Positions 1-6,385 of a stretch of DNA of 10,288 bases are shown one piece after another; within the stretch, counting starts at the first letter, position 1, and every line of letters begins with the position of its first letter. The translations under genes were made by a program, and so were the position numbers. The stretch comes from JBEKIK01 sp050013075. GTDB lineage: Bacteria > Planctomycetota > Planctomycetia > Pirellulales > Thermoguttaceae. The stretch lies in contig JBEKFZ010000129.1 of NCBI GenBank assembly GCA_050013075.1, positions 1 through 10,288 on the forward strand, written 5' to 3'. Under the pieces are notes generated by a model. The model did no database searches and was not told where the DNA came from. It saw only the letters and a list, made by a program, of their open reading frames with translations.

Positions 1-305
1 AATCGATAGGTTTACTTTTATCAACGCGCCCAATTAGGATACGCCTTACATAACGATTTGGTTCAATTCGTGCGTTGATCGGTGCAAGGAACTAGGTCAC
101 CTTACAACCTTTACTGGGGGGACATTTGTTTGTTGAGTAAGTTTCCCACCGCATACAACTAAATGATACAAGTATAGAGAATCACCCGAGTTAGCGATTT
201 GCGGACGTAAACCATCTAGAATTTGTTCGATTGAGGCGAAGAAGCGAACCAAACCAGAAAAACATGCAAAAAACAGGGGGAAGTTTCAAAAACCTCTCCG
301 CGATT
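1..305. other. Gene-free leader region
   Basis: No reading frame of useful length is open on either strand; the three plus frames all stop early (within the first 50 bases or so). I see no tRNA, rRNA, repeat array or convincing terminator. The base composition looks more AT-rich than the coding regions to the right. It is probably the intergenic region upstream of the small gene at 351, and the neighbouring gene to the left lies outside the window. Confidence 0.6.
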
Positions 306-336
306 TTGACCTATACTTCATATGTATGGTCATAAT
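306..336 (+). promoter_or_regulatory. Possible promoter with overlapping dyad
   Basis: TTGACC (306-311) resembles a -35 box, and CATAAT (331-336) could be the -10 box, although the 19 nt spacer is long. An imperfect inverted repeat lies across it: GACC-T-ATAC (308-316) against GTATGGTC (324-331), separated by TTCATAT. A dyad inside a promoter is the usual geometry of a repressor site. The distance to the start codon at 351 is very short, so the transcript leader would be only a few bases long and would barely include the ribosome site at 339-344. Weak evidence overall. Confidence 0.25.
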
Positions 337-350
337 TCGAGGAGTATTCC

Positions 351-803
351 ATGAAATCTCTAATCCGCATCAATTCGTTTTGCTTGCTGACTTGCCTGAG
401 TATAGCCGTAATTACAGTGGTTTTTTTTATCATTGTCGAAACCTTTAAGTGTCCAGCCGCCGAACCGAGCAACAAAACTGCCGCGGGCCAAAACGACGAT
501 GATTCCGACAATTGGATGTTCGATGACTCGACGTACACCAACGATCCCAAGACCGGCCGGCGGGTAGATCAATATAAACACGAAAAAACGCCGTACCGCG
601 ACCCGAACGCATTTTTCGATTCACCGATGGGCGGTATCGGCATGTTTGGCGACTTCTTCGGCGGATTCTACGACAATTACAATCCCTTCACCTACTTCAG
701 CACTTTGACGGAATTCATGGGGAATTACTTCTACGGCAACGATTCCGACAAGTATTATCCTTACGACGGTGATCCTAACGACGAAGAAAACATGGATCAA
801 TAA
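351..803 (+). CDS. Small exported or membrane-anchored acidic, aromatic-rich protein, function unknown
   Basis: This 150 aa protein matches no family I recognise. Residues 1-9 are short and basic (MKSLIRINS) and about 10-31 are strongly hydrophobic, so it has either a signal peptide or one N-terminal membrane anchor with the rest outside the cytoplasm. The mature part starts with an Asp-rich, probably disordered stretch (49-62) and a basic patch (68-83). Residues 88-140 are very rich in Phe, Tyr, Gly and Asn (for example FGDFFGGFYDNYNPF), and the C-terminus is acidic. The start is supported by GAGGAG at 339-344, six bases before ATG. It appears to be a single-gene unit that converges on the stator operon. 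Its composition suggests a surface or envelope protein, but no function can be assigned. Confidence 0.7.
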   Translation: MKSLIRINSFCLLTCLSIAVITVVFFIIVETFKCPAAEPSNKTAAGQNDDDSDNWMFDDSTYTNDPKTGRRVDQYKHEKTPYRDPNAFFDSPMGGIGMFGDFFGGFYDNYNPFTYFSTLTEFMGNYFYGNDSDKYYPYDGDPNDEENMDQ

Positions 804-873
804 GGCGGAAGGCGGAAGGATGAAGGATGAAGGATGAAGGATGAAGGATGAAGGATGAAGGATGAAGGATGAA
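804..873. repeat. Tandem heptamer array, GGATGAA x8 preceded by GGCGGAA x2
   Basis: Directly after the stop codon of the 351-803 gene come two copies of GGCGGAA (804-817) and then eight uninterrupted copies of GGATGAA (818-873), all in a strict 7-base period. The same heptamer recurs at 1999-2019, 7177-7204 and, inverted, at 7254-7274. Three units equal seven codons, so the array lacks stops in some frames and encodes a misleading peptide repeat (HPSSFIL on the minus strand). It is a short-tandem-repeat element between two convergent genes; nothing suggests that it is coding. Confidence 0.95.
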
Positions 874-895
874 AAAACCGCTTGCGATTTCGCGC
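872..895 (-). terminator. Palindrome of the compound repeat, likely terminator of the stator operon
   Basis: Read on the minus strand, AAATCGC-AA-GCGGTTT (890 down to 875) forms a seven-pair stem with one G-U pair and is followed by more T residues (874-872). This is the shape of an intrinsic terminator, about 45 bases after the stop codon of the last operon gene. The 24 bases 872-895 match 22 of 24 positions of 1977-2000, so the hairpin is also part of a repeated module attached to the heptamer array. The stem is short, so termination is an inference. Confidence 0.45.
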
Positions 896-900
896 CCCCA

Positions 901-928
901 CTGCTCACTGCTCACCGTCCACCATCCA
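901..928. repeat. Second short heptamer-period repeat
   Basis: CTGCTCA, CTGCTCA, CCGTCCA and CCATCCA follow one another with a 7-base period, perfect for two units and then degenerate. The stretch lies a few bases from the GGATGAA array and ends just before the last codon of the 335 aa gene. It looks like a different, decaying short-tandem-repeat family sharing the same gap. Confidence 0.6.
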
Positions 929-933
929 CTTTT

Positions 934-1941
934 CTATTGCGCCGCCGATTTACTGCCTTCGGGCGAACCGGTGATGGGTCGTCCGAGCGGCAACGGACGG
1001 GCGGCGGTAGTGAAGCCCAGGCGATACAATTCCTTGCGGATCTGGCGGAAGGCGTCGAAACTGTCTTCGTAGGTCCAGATGGTGACGGTGTGCTGTCCCG
1101 GGCGAAGTTTACTGAGCGCCTTGCGGAATGCCGAACCCTCGCCTAAGGCCGCCTCGGACGGTTCTCCCAGGGCGTCGACCACGGGAATCAGGGTCCATTT
1201 TTTCAACTCGACGTAGCTTCCCATCCGGCCGGTCGCTTTTACTTCCTCAGGCGTCATATCGTGGCGCTCGAGTGTATATTTCAAGCGGAATCCGTCCACC
1301 GGCCCGATCGTCTCGGTTATTTCCGGCAGTTCCCTGAGCTTGTAGACCTTGCGCTGGGCGTCGGTCTGAAATTGATCCAAAAGTTCCTGCAGGGGAATGT
1401 GAATGATCGATCCACCGGAAAGTTGGAAATGGGCTTCGTTGCTGTCGACCGCGCGGCTTATGGGCGTGGGATAATTTTCCAGTACGATGGGCGCCGACTC
1501 GGCCGTTTCGGCCTGTTGCCGCGCTTTGGCGAGTTCATCGAGTTCAAACCGCGATTCCGACAAACTCCGCGCCAAATCGAACCGTTGGCGTTTTTGTTCG
1601 TCCAGTTGCCGGCGGTGCGATTCGATTTTCTGCTCCAATGCCGAAACCGTAGTGGCCAGCATGTCGCGTTGAACAGATCGCGTCGCCGCTTCCCGATTAA
1701 GACGTTCGATCTCTTCGGCCGAATTCAGGATGTCGCCTTCGAGCGATTGTTCCTCGCGGGCGTCTTTTTCCAATTCGGCCGTAAGCGGATCGCCCCGTAT
1801 GGCCGCCTGTACGGGAGCATTCTTGATCCGCGATCCTTCCATGACCACCATGATAATCATGATGCTCACCACGCTGGCCACGATATCCAAAAAGGAATCG
1901 GGATTCACGGCTTCGGTGTTTTCTTTGACGAATCTGGGCAT
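934..1941 (-). CDS. ExbD/TolR-like single-pass protein with coiled coil
   Basis: This 335 aa protein is the third gene of the stator-like operon. Residues 17-36 form one membrane helix beginning FLDIVASVVSIMIIM; Asp19 sits where ExbD/TolR/MotB proteins carry the proton-binding aspartate. Residues about 53-147 are charged and heptad-like, so probably coiled coil, followed by a globular periplasmic part (155-328) ending in VTIWTYEDSFDAFRQIRKEL. By family knowledge such proteins pair with a MotA/TolQ-type channel and pass proton-driven movement to the periplasm. ATG at 1941 is the first possible start, since TAA lies in frame three codons upstream; no good ribosome site is visible. It is separated from the gene before it by 86 bases holding a compound repeat. 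It is much longer than classical ExbD (about 140 aa) and has no recognisable OmpA-type peptidoglycan domain, so the exact subfamily is unknown. Confidence 0.8.
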   Translation of the reverse strand: MPRFVKENTEAVNPDSFLDIVASVVSIMIIMVVMEGSRIKNAPVQAAIRGDPLTAELEKDAREEQSLEGDILNSAEEIERLNREAATRSVQRDMLATTVSALEQKIESHRRQLDEQKRQRFDLARSLSESRFELDELAKARQQAETAESAPIVLENYPTPISRAVDSNEAHFQLSGGSIIHIPLQELLDQFQTDAQRKVYKLRELPEITETIGPVDGFRLKYTLERHDMTPEEVKATGRMGSYVELKKWTLIPVVDALGEPSEAALGEGSAFRKALSKLRPGQHTVTIWTYEDSFDAFRQIRKELYRLGFTTAARPLPLGRPITGSPEGSKSAAQ

Positions 1942-1976
1942 GATGGTTTAATTAATTCAAAAGTCGACAGTGCACA

Positions 1977-2019
1977 GCGCGAAACCGCAAGCGGTTTGTT
2001 CATCCTTCATCCTTCATCC
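1977..2019. repeat. Compound repeat: perfect palindrome plus TTCATCC x3
   Basis: AAACCGC (1982-1988), AA, GCGGTTT (1991-1997) is a perfect 7-base inverted repeat, followed by three tandem TTCATCC units (1999-2019). Bases 1977-2000 match the reverse complement of 872-895 at 22 of 24 positions, and both copies have the heptamer array on the same side of the palindrome. The element fills most of the gap between the second and third genes of the stator operon. In the operon transcript it gives a hairpin that could slow polymerase, protect the upstream message or lower expression of the last gene. Confidence 0.85.
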
Positions 2020-2027
2020 TTTCACAC

Positions 2028-4406
2028 TTATTTCCGCACGATCTTCAACCCGCTGCCATCCAAGAGCATTTGCAAATCGGCGAAACGTTGTTCGGCGCCG
2101 GGGGCTACATAGATGTTTAAGACGGGCCGCCAATACATTCCGCGCCCGGCAATGCCCCAGGTTTCCATGTGTTCCCAAACGGCTGAAATAAAAGCCTGGG
2201 TCGAGGCTTCGGTACGTGTGTCCAATGGAATGGTTTTGCCGCCGGAAAGTCCGGCTTCTGGAACGATAATCAGTTGATCCGCCCGACATTCAACCTTGAT
2301 CGGCCGCGTTACCGGCACCGAACCGTGGGCGGCGTCGGGCAGTGCCCAATCCGGACCGCGCTTGGAAGCCAGGCTTTTTGGATGCTTGCCGTTTTTCTTC
2401 TCATCCGGTTTTTCATCATCCGCTTTAAACGGAGGCGGTTTTGCGGATTCGCGCCATTCGCCGGGCCGCAGCGGCATTACAGGTTTACCCATCGCTTCGT
2501 CCGGCGTTGGTCTCTCGGCGCTTGTTTGTGACTTTTGATCGGGCTGATTTATTTCGGTTGGCGGCTGTCCGACAATATAACCCTCGGAGGACATGATCTG
2601 TTTGCTTGATCTCTTGTCGCTTGCCACCTTGTCGCCCGATCCCTTGTCACTCGGTCCCTTGTCACTCTGTTCCTTGTTGCTTGACCCTTGGCCACTGTAC
2701 TGTGGAATGTAACCGCCGTCAGTCAATATAGTGTTTCCCTTGGAACTGCCCTGCCCTGCCAAGCCCGCACCCGTGTTGTCCGTACCCGATGCCGAACCGG
2801 CTACTCCGCGTCCAACCGCTCCATCTCCATATCCAACCGCTCCGTTTCCGCCGCCGACTGTTCCATTTTTGGTTCCGGTTCCGGTTCCGTAACCTCCGCT
2901 CTGCGTACCCTGTTCAGACACATTGCCGCCCGCACCGCCGGCAATAGCAGGGCCATAACCACTTCCCGATGATCCGCCTTGCCCGCCTGGAAATTGTCCA
3001 CCCGGATTTGCACTTCCGCCTCCGAGCGATCCGTTTCCGCCGCCGATAGTTCCGTTTTTGGTTCCGGTTCCGGTTCCGGTTCCGTAACCTCCGCTCTGCG
3101 TACCCTGTTCAGACACATTGCCGCCCACACCGCCGGCGATAGCAGGGCCATAACCACTTCCCGATGATCCGCCTTGTCCGCCCGGCAATTGTCCGCCCGG
3201 CAATTGTCCGCCCGGGTTCGCAGTTCCGCCTCCCGTGTTGCCATATAACGATGCCACTTGCTCGGCTTCAGTCGGACCGGACGAGTCGCCTTCCGCAGAG
3301 CCTGTTCCCGATGGACCGAATGCGCTGCCGACGCGGCCCGAGGGCCGGCGTGGGACAAAGGCTGAGTCTTCAGCATCCTCGTCGTCGTAATCCGATCCGC
3401 CCATGCGCACCGAACCGCCGCGGCCGGGCGACGCCCGATAAGTTGCCTTGGTTTTTTTGGAATAAGCCGCCGGAGCGGCCGCGATCAATCGCTGCTGGCG
3501 GGCCCGCGCAGAAAGGAGCACCTCTTGCACTACTTTAGCCATTTGCGCGTCGGGCGGCTGATAGGCCAGCTTCCAATCGGCCTCGATCAACTCGTAACCG
3601 AATTCCGTTGCCCAGGATGTCATCGCCGCGCGGGCGGCATAATAGGCCGCAATGCCGTCCGGCCTGACCAGCAGCAGCGGGTATGGTTCGCCGTCGCGCT
3701 GCGGATCGAAAGTATGGTTTGCCAAGAGATATTCGCGCACGGCCCTAAGCGTGCTGGCCAGCGGATTGCCGGGGCCTAATGGGCCCTCGAAATCGGACAC
3801 CGGGAATTCAATTCCCTCCGGCTGCAAGACCACGGCATCGGCGCGGCATTCCAGGTAGATCGGCCTCCGGTAGGTCTGGTTCGGACCCTCGTAAGGAACG
3901 ATGGCGTAAGATTTCTTTCGCGAGGCCGCTTCCATCTGCGCATCGGTCACCTGTTTTTTGGCCGCCTCGATTTGGGCGCGGAGTTTTTGCAACTCCTCGA
4001 CCTGCTGGGAGCGTTGCCGGTTGTCGTCGCCGTCCAGTTTGTCCAATTCGGCCACGGTCTTTTCCAGGGCCGGGATCTTCTCGCGCAAATCCCGGGCGTG
4101 GTCTTCCAGATGTCCCAGTTCCAGGCGCGAGTCGGATACTTGCCCATCGGTCTTTTTGCGCGAGGTTTTCAATTGCTCGATCCGCCATTGCATTGTTTCG
4201 TGCTCCGTTCGGATCTCGGCTTTTTTTTCGGCGATTTTGGCCACTGCGGTCCGGGCGGCCTGCATCCGGGCTTGCCGGGTGATGGCAAACAACAAGGGAA
4301 CCAGCGCACCCATCGTGCAGATCAATACTGCCAGAAAGGGAAACAGCGAGATGCTTGGTGCGCCCTCGCGTTGGCGCCGGTGTTGAACGTGCAAGTTGAA
4401 TTTCAT
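2028..4406 (-). CDS. Large single-pass envelope protein with Gly-rich linker, partner of the MotA/TolQ-type channel
   Basis: This is a 792 aa protein. Residues 19-43 are one membrane helix (SLFPFLAVLICTMGALV), the place of an ExbD/MotB helix, but without Asp or Glu. Residues 45-165 are coiled coil. Domain A (about 178-305) begins RPIYLECRAD. A Gly/Ser/Thr-rich linker (about 390-560) contains a duplicated block, then a Ser-Asp-Lys-Gly repeat (575-602) and a Pro/Lys-rich stretch. Domain B (about 697-792) begins RPIKVECRAD and looks like a diverged copy of domain A. ATG overlaps the stop of the channel gene by 4 bases (ATGA), indicating translational coupling. Inference: a long elastic or wall-spanning arm of a stator-like complex. 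The pairing with the channel gene is well supported by context; the biological output is unknown. Annotation pipelines may call it only hypothetical. Confidence 0.8.
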   Translation of the reverse strand: MKFNLHVQHRRQREGAPSISLFPFLAVLICTMGALVPLLFAITRQARMQAARTAVAKIAEKKAEIRTEHETMQWRIEQLKTSRKKTDGQVSDSRLELGHLEDHARDLREKIPALEKTVAELDKLDGDDNRQRSQQVEELQKLRAQIEAAKKQVTDAQMEAASRKKSYAIVPYEGPNQTYRRPIYLECRADAVVLQPEGIEFPVSDFEGPLGPGNPLASTLRAVREYLLANHTFDPQRDGEPYPLLLVRPDGIAAYYAARAAMTSWATEFGYELIEADWKLAYQPPDAQMAKVVQEVLLSARARQQRLIAAAPAAYSKKTKATYRASPGRGGSVRMGGSDYDDEDAEDSAFVPRRPSGRVGSAFGPSGTGSAEGDSSGPTEAEQVASLYGNTGGGTANPGGQLPGGQLPGGQGGSSGSGYGPAIAGGVGGNVSEQGTQSGGYGTGTGTGTKNGTIGGGNGSLGGGSANPGGQFPGGQGGSSGSGYGPAIAGGAGGNVSEQGTQSGGYGTGTGTKNGTVGGGNGAVGYGDGAVGRGVAGSASGTDNTGAGLAGQGSSKGNTILTDGGYIPQYSGQGSSNKEQSDKGPSDKGSGDKVASDKRSSKQIMSSEGYIVGQPPTEINQPDQKSQTSAERPTPDEAMGKPVMPLRPGEWRESAKPPPFKADDEKPDEKKNGKHPKSLASKRGPDWALPDAAHGSVPVTRPIKVECRADQLIIVPEAGLSGGKTIPLDTRTEASTQAFISAVWEHMETWGIAGRGMYWRPVLNIYVAPGAEQRFADLQMLLDGSGLKIVRK
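2841..3196 (-). repeat. Duplicated block of about 160 bp in the Gly-rich linker
   Basis: Bases 2841-3000 and 3030-3196 are nearly identical and encode two copies of a GGQGGSSGSGYGPAIAGG-type block, each continuing with NVSEQGTQSGGYGTGTG. The copies differ by a few point changes and by the number of GGTTCC hexamers: three units near 2871-2888 and four near 3060-3083, giving shorter and longer Gly-Thr runs. Next to it, a 15-base unit is repeated twice at 3183-3212 (encoding GGQLP), and a further 15-base-period repeat encodes the Ser-Asp-Lys-Gly run near 2601-2684. This points to recent, length-variable repeat growth within one gene. Confidence 0.9.
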
Positions 4407-5710
4407 GCCGCCTGAACTGCCCGTCGGTTCCCATCGAGCTTTATTGCCGCCGGCGCCGGCATCTCGGCCAGCCGGGCCCCCAGCAAGTTAATCGCCGCCG
4501 CCAGGCTCATCACGGTTTGCTCGAAATGCTTGGCCCCGGCCAGAGCGCTTAAGTTACGGTTCAGCGCGTCTTCCAGTCGGGCCACTTCGCCCACCGCGGC
4601 CACGGCCTGCTGGATCACTTCGACCTGCCGTGTAACCGAGGCTTGCAATGTCGCCAAGTTTTGCGCGCCGTGGGCTTGGGTTTGGATGATCTTCTCCCAA
4701 TACTGGCGGTTGGCTTGAATCGAGGCCTGTTCGGCGGCGGCTAAATGCTGGGCATGGGTTTTCAGGCTGTCGCTCAATGCCCCGGCCAACCATGCCTGGA
4801 GTTGTTCGCCGCCGACTTTGGCCATATTCGCCCAGCGAGCCGCCGCGTTTTCCATCGATGACTGCCACAACTCGGCCTGGCGCTGGACAAGCCGCTCGGA
4901 CGTTTGGATCATGGTTTCGGCCATCCGGCGAACCGCGGTCAATTGGCCGTCGGAGCCGGAGGAAACATGCTGCCACCGCCCGGATAATTCTTGTTCCACG
5001 CGCCGATCCACTTGCTCCAGCAACCCATTGCCCGACCGGTCCACGAAAAAATGGACGAACATCAGTACCATCGACATCGACAAGGCCACCGCCGTGGTGT
5101 CGAACTTCAAGCCCAACCCATTAAGGACTTGCAGCATGGACTGGTCCGGCGATTTGAGATCCACGCTGTTTAAGGCCATGGTGATGCCCACCACCGTGCC
5201 CAAAAAACCGAGTATCGGAACCGCCCACAAAATCACCCGGAACAGGCCGAAACCGGTGTGCAACCTGGAGGCGTCGATGTCGGCGAGATACTTCAACTCG
5301 TCGTTGAGCGTCTCGGCCGAACCGTGGCTGCGAACGTGCTCCAATGCGGAGCGTAATCGCCGGATAAAAAACTCCTCCTGACGACTCTGAGGCACTTGAT
5401 CGAGCCGCTGTAAAAGGGCGTGGCACGCGTCGGCAGGGTCCACGGCCTGCGATTTGGGCCCCAAAGGCGATTTGGCCAGAGTGGACCGCTGGCCGGCGAT
5501 ATCCAGTGCCTTGAGGATCAAGGCGGCCAGGCCGATGGCGAACAGGACCGTTTCCATGTATTCCACCGGATGCTTGGTGAAGTAGCGTTTGACCAAGTCG
5601 ATATTCAAAGGGCCGTGGAAAATCAGGCCATAAAAACCCACCGATCCCAAAATGCCCCACACCAGAGGCGAATCGAAAACAATCTTCAGCAGATGACTGA
5701 TTTTATTCAC
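4403..5710 (-). CDS. MotA/TolQ/ExbB proton channel family protein
   Basis: This 435 aa integral membrane protein is the first gene of the three-gene operon. Hydrophobic helices lie at about 15-33, 52-70, 155-180 and 203-224. The third contains VPILGFLGTVVGITMAL, close to the TolQ/ExbB signature PxLGLLGTVxGM, and the fourth follows GLGLKFDTTAVAL, matching the conserved Thr-containing helix that lines the proton path. In the family, five such subunits surround two MotB/TolR/ExbD-type helices and convert proton flow into motion. A long, Ala/Gln-rich helical tail (about 235-420) with no membrane segment should be cytoplasmic; classical TolQ (about 230 aa) lacks it. The start is GTG at 5710, with AAGGA at 5719-5723 eight bases upstream. 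No clear promoter is visible in the 100 bases upstream. Confidence 0.88.
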   Translation of the reverse strand: MNKISHLLKIVFDSPLVWGILGSVGFYGLIFHGPLNIDLVKRYFTKHPVEYMETVLFAIGLAALILKALDIAGQRSTLAKSPLGPKSQAVDPADACHALLQRLDQVPQSRQEEFFIRRLRSALEHVRSHGSAETLNDELKYLADIDASRLHTGFGLFRVILWAVPILGFLGTVVGITMALNSVDLKSPDQSMLQVLNGLGLKFDTTAVALSMSMVLMFVHFFVDRSGNGLLEQVDRRVEQELSGRWQHVSSGSDGQLTAVRRMAETMIQTSERLVQRQAELWQSSMENAAARWANMAKVGGEQLQAWLAGALSDSLKTHAQHLAAAEQASIQANRQYWEKIIQTQAHGAQNLATLQASVTRQVEVIQQAVAAVGEVARLEDALNRNLSALAGAKHFEQTVMSLAAAINLLGARLAEMPAPAAIKLDGNRRAVQAA

Positions 5711-5811
5711 TGGTAGATTCCTTGAAATATTGAGGTGAAAGACAACTTCTGGCGTCTCCTCAAAATCGACCTAATCGACAATGTTTATAAGCCGAAATTG
5801 AGATAGGTGTG

Positions 5812-5859
5812 TGATTGGATAAGTTGGAAAGAATAGTAGTGCCTGGATGATTGGATAAG
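5812..5859. repeat. 12-bp direct repeat TGATTGGATAAG
   Basis: TGATTGGATAAG occurs exactly at 5812-5823 and 5848-5859, 36 bases apart start to start. It lies 100-150 bases upstream of the stator operon start and just before the structured region at 5881. Two identical sites spaced this way could bind a regulator of the operon. A relation to degenerate GGATGAA-type units (GGATGAT at 5845-5851) is also possible. Function unknown; the rest of 5711-5880 is AT-rich and holds no gene. Confidence 0.6.
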
Positions 5860-5880
5860 ATCAAAAAATAATCTTTGTTT

Positions 5881-6215
5881 AACCGCAACCGGGCAGCAAC
5901 GGGCACCATCGGGCATTGATGCGGAGCATTGGTTGGCATGGTCGGTTAGTGTAGGGAGCGGCAGTCTTATAAATAATCCGGGCCGGCTGGGGAATAGCAG
6001 CATAATGGTCATTGATCCACCCAAAAGACTGCCCCCGATCAATTCATTCCCGATAATCGGCAAAGTTTGCCAAAGTCAGCGGCAGTAATTTCCGATCTAT
6101 TCTTCTGTCGCAGAGAAGTCGCTAGGAATGCGACCTTAAACGAACAAGGATGTTCCCAGGGGGGGAAAACAGTCCGGCGTCGATGAAAATCGATTGCGCG
6201 GACTGTTATTTTTTC
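5881..6215 (+). ncRNA. Candidate structured RNA ending in an intrinsic terminator
   Basis: No convincing gene lies here, but complementary segments follow one another. AACCG+CAACC (5881-5890) pairs with GGTTG (5931-5935) and CGGTT (5943-5947), enclosing a GCAT-TG-ATGC hairpin (5913-5922). GGCAGTCTT (5960-5968) pairs with AAGACTGCC (6025-6033), optionally extended by GGTCGG (5940-5945) with CCGATC (6035-6040), which would compete with the first stem. Small hairpins follow at 6050-6060, 6059-6071, 6102-6118, 6118-6134 and 6142-6155, then the terminator at 6168. The T-run sets the strand as plus, and no plus-strand gene precedes it. It could be a free small RNA or an attenuated leader of the protease gene. 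I do not see the conserved cores of tmRNA, RNase P RNA or SRP RNA. Its 5' end is a guess. Confidence 0.35.
6168..6214 (+). terminator. Strong intrinsic terminator
   Basis: AACAGTCCG (6168-6176) pairs perfectly with CGGACTGTT (6199-6207). Inside it, TCGAT (6180-6184) pairs with ATCGA (6189-6193) around a GAAA loop, a stable GNRA tetraloop. The hairpin is followed by ATTTTTTC (6208-6215). It ends a plus-strand transcript beginning somewhere in 5711-6167, where no coding gene is visible. Confidence 0.75.
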
Positions 6216-6263
6216 TTGATCGTAATGTTGGGGTAGCAGTTGAACTGCCGCCTCGACAGACTT

Positions 6264-6272
6264 TGATATGAT
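6264..6272 (+). promoter_or_regulatory. Possible extended -10 promoter of the protease gene
   Basis: TGATATGAT matches an extended -10 element (TG, one base, then TATGAT). No good -35 box is at the right distance; TTGAAC at 6240-6245 is 21 bases away. Transcription would begin near 6279, downstream of the terminator at 6168, giving a leader of about 107 bases. A 13-base palindrome, GCAGTTGAACTGC (6236-6248), just upstream is a possible operator. Confidence 0.35.
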
Positions 6273-6385
6273 CCTGAGCACGGCAAAGGATCTTTTGGCC
6301 CCTAATCCTTCTATTTAATCCTCTCTATCCATACTTGAATGTTCATATACAGTCGTTTAGACTGACTCTAAAGGAGGTTGTTGAC

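Noticed and set aside
60..69. GGTTCAATTC resembling a tRNA T-loop
   Set aside because: The flanking bases do not pair as a T-stem and no acceptor, D or anticodon arm can be placed around it.
818..873. CRISPR array
   Set aside because: The units are contiguous 7-mers with no spacers; repeats are far too short and no cas gene is nearby.
1261..2112. Plus-strand open frame of 283 codons opposite the 335 aa gene
   Set aside because: It is antisense to a gene with clear membrane helix and coiled coil, has no ribosome site, and its end runs through the repeat module and into the end of the 792 aa gene.
2801..3376. Minus-strand open frame of 191 codons in the Gly-rich region
   Set aside because: It is an alternative frame of the repetitive linker; the repeat structure keeps several frames open. 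The frame of the 792 aa protein continues on both sides.
934..5710. Zorya-type antiphage system (MotA-like protein with long tail plus MotB-like protein)
   Set aside because: The channel protein has a long cytoplasmic helical tail as ZorA does, but no helicase/nuclease (ZorC/D/E-like) gene is adjacent and the partners lack a recognisable OmpA-type peptidoglycan domain. The layout fits planctomycete stator-like operons better.
5785..6063. Minus-strand open frame of 92 codons
   Set aside because: It starts with TTG without a ribosome site, has no recognisable domain, and covers the direct repeats and complementary stems that are better explained as non-coding.
5881..6215. tmRNA, RNase P RNA or SRP RNA
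   Set aside because: None of the conserved cores (tmRNA ends and tag frame, RNase P GAGGAAAGTCC-type segment, SRP GGAAGGAAGCAGCC-type segment) was seen.
6039..6281. Minus-strand open frame of 80 codons
   Set aside because: It starts with GTG, shows no family motif, and runs backwards through the clear plus-strand terminator at 6168-6214.
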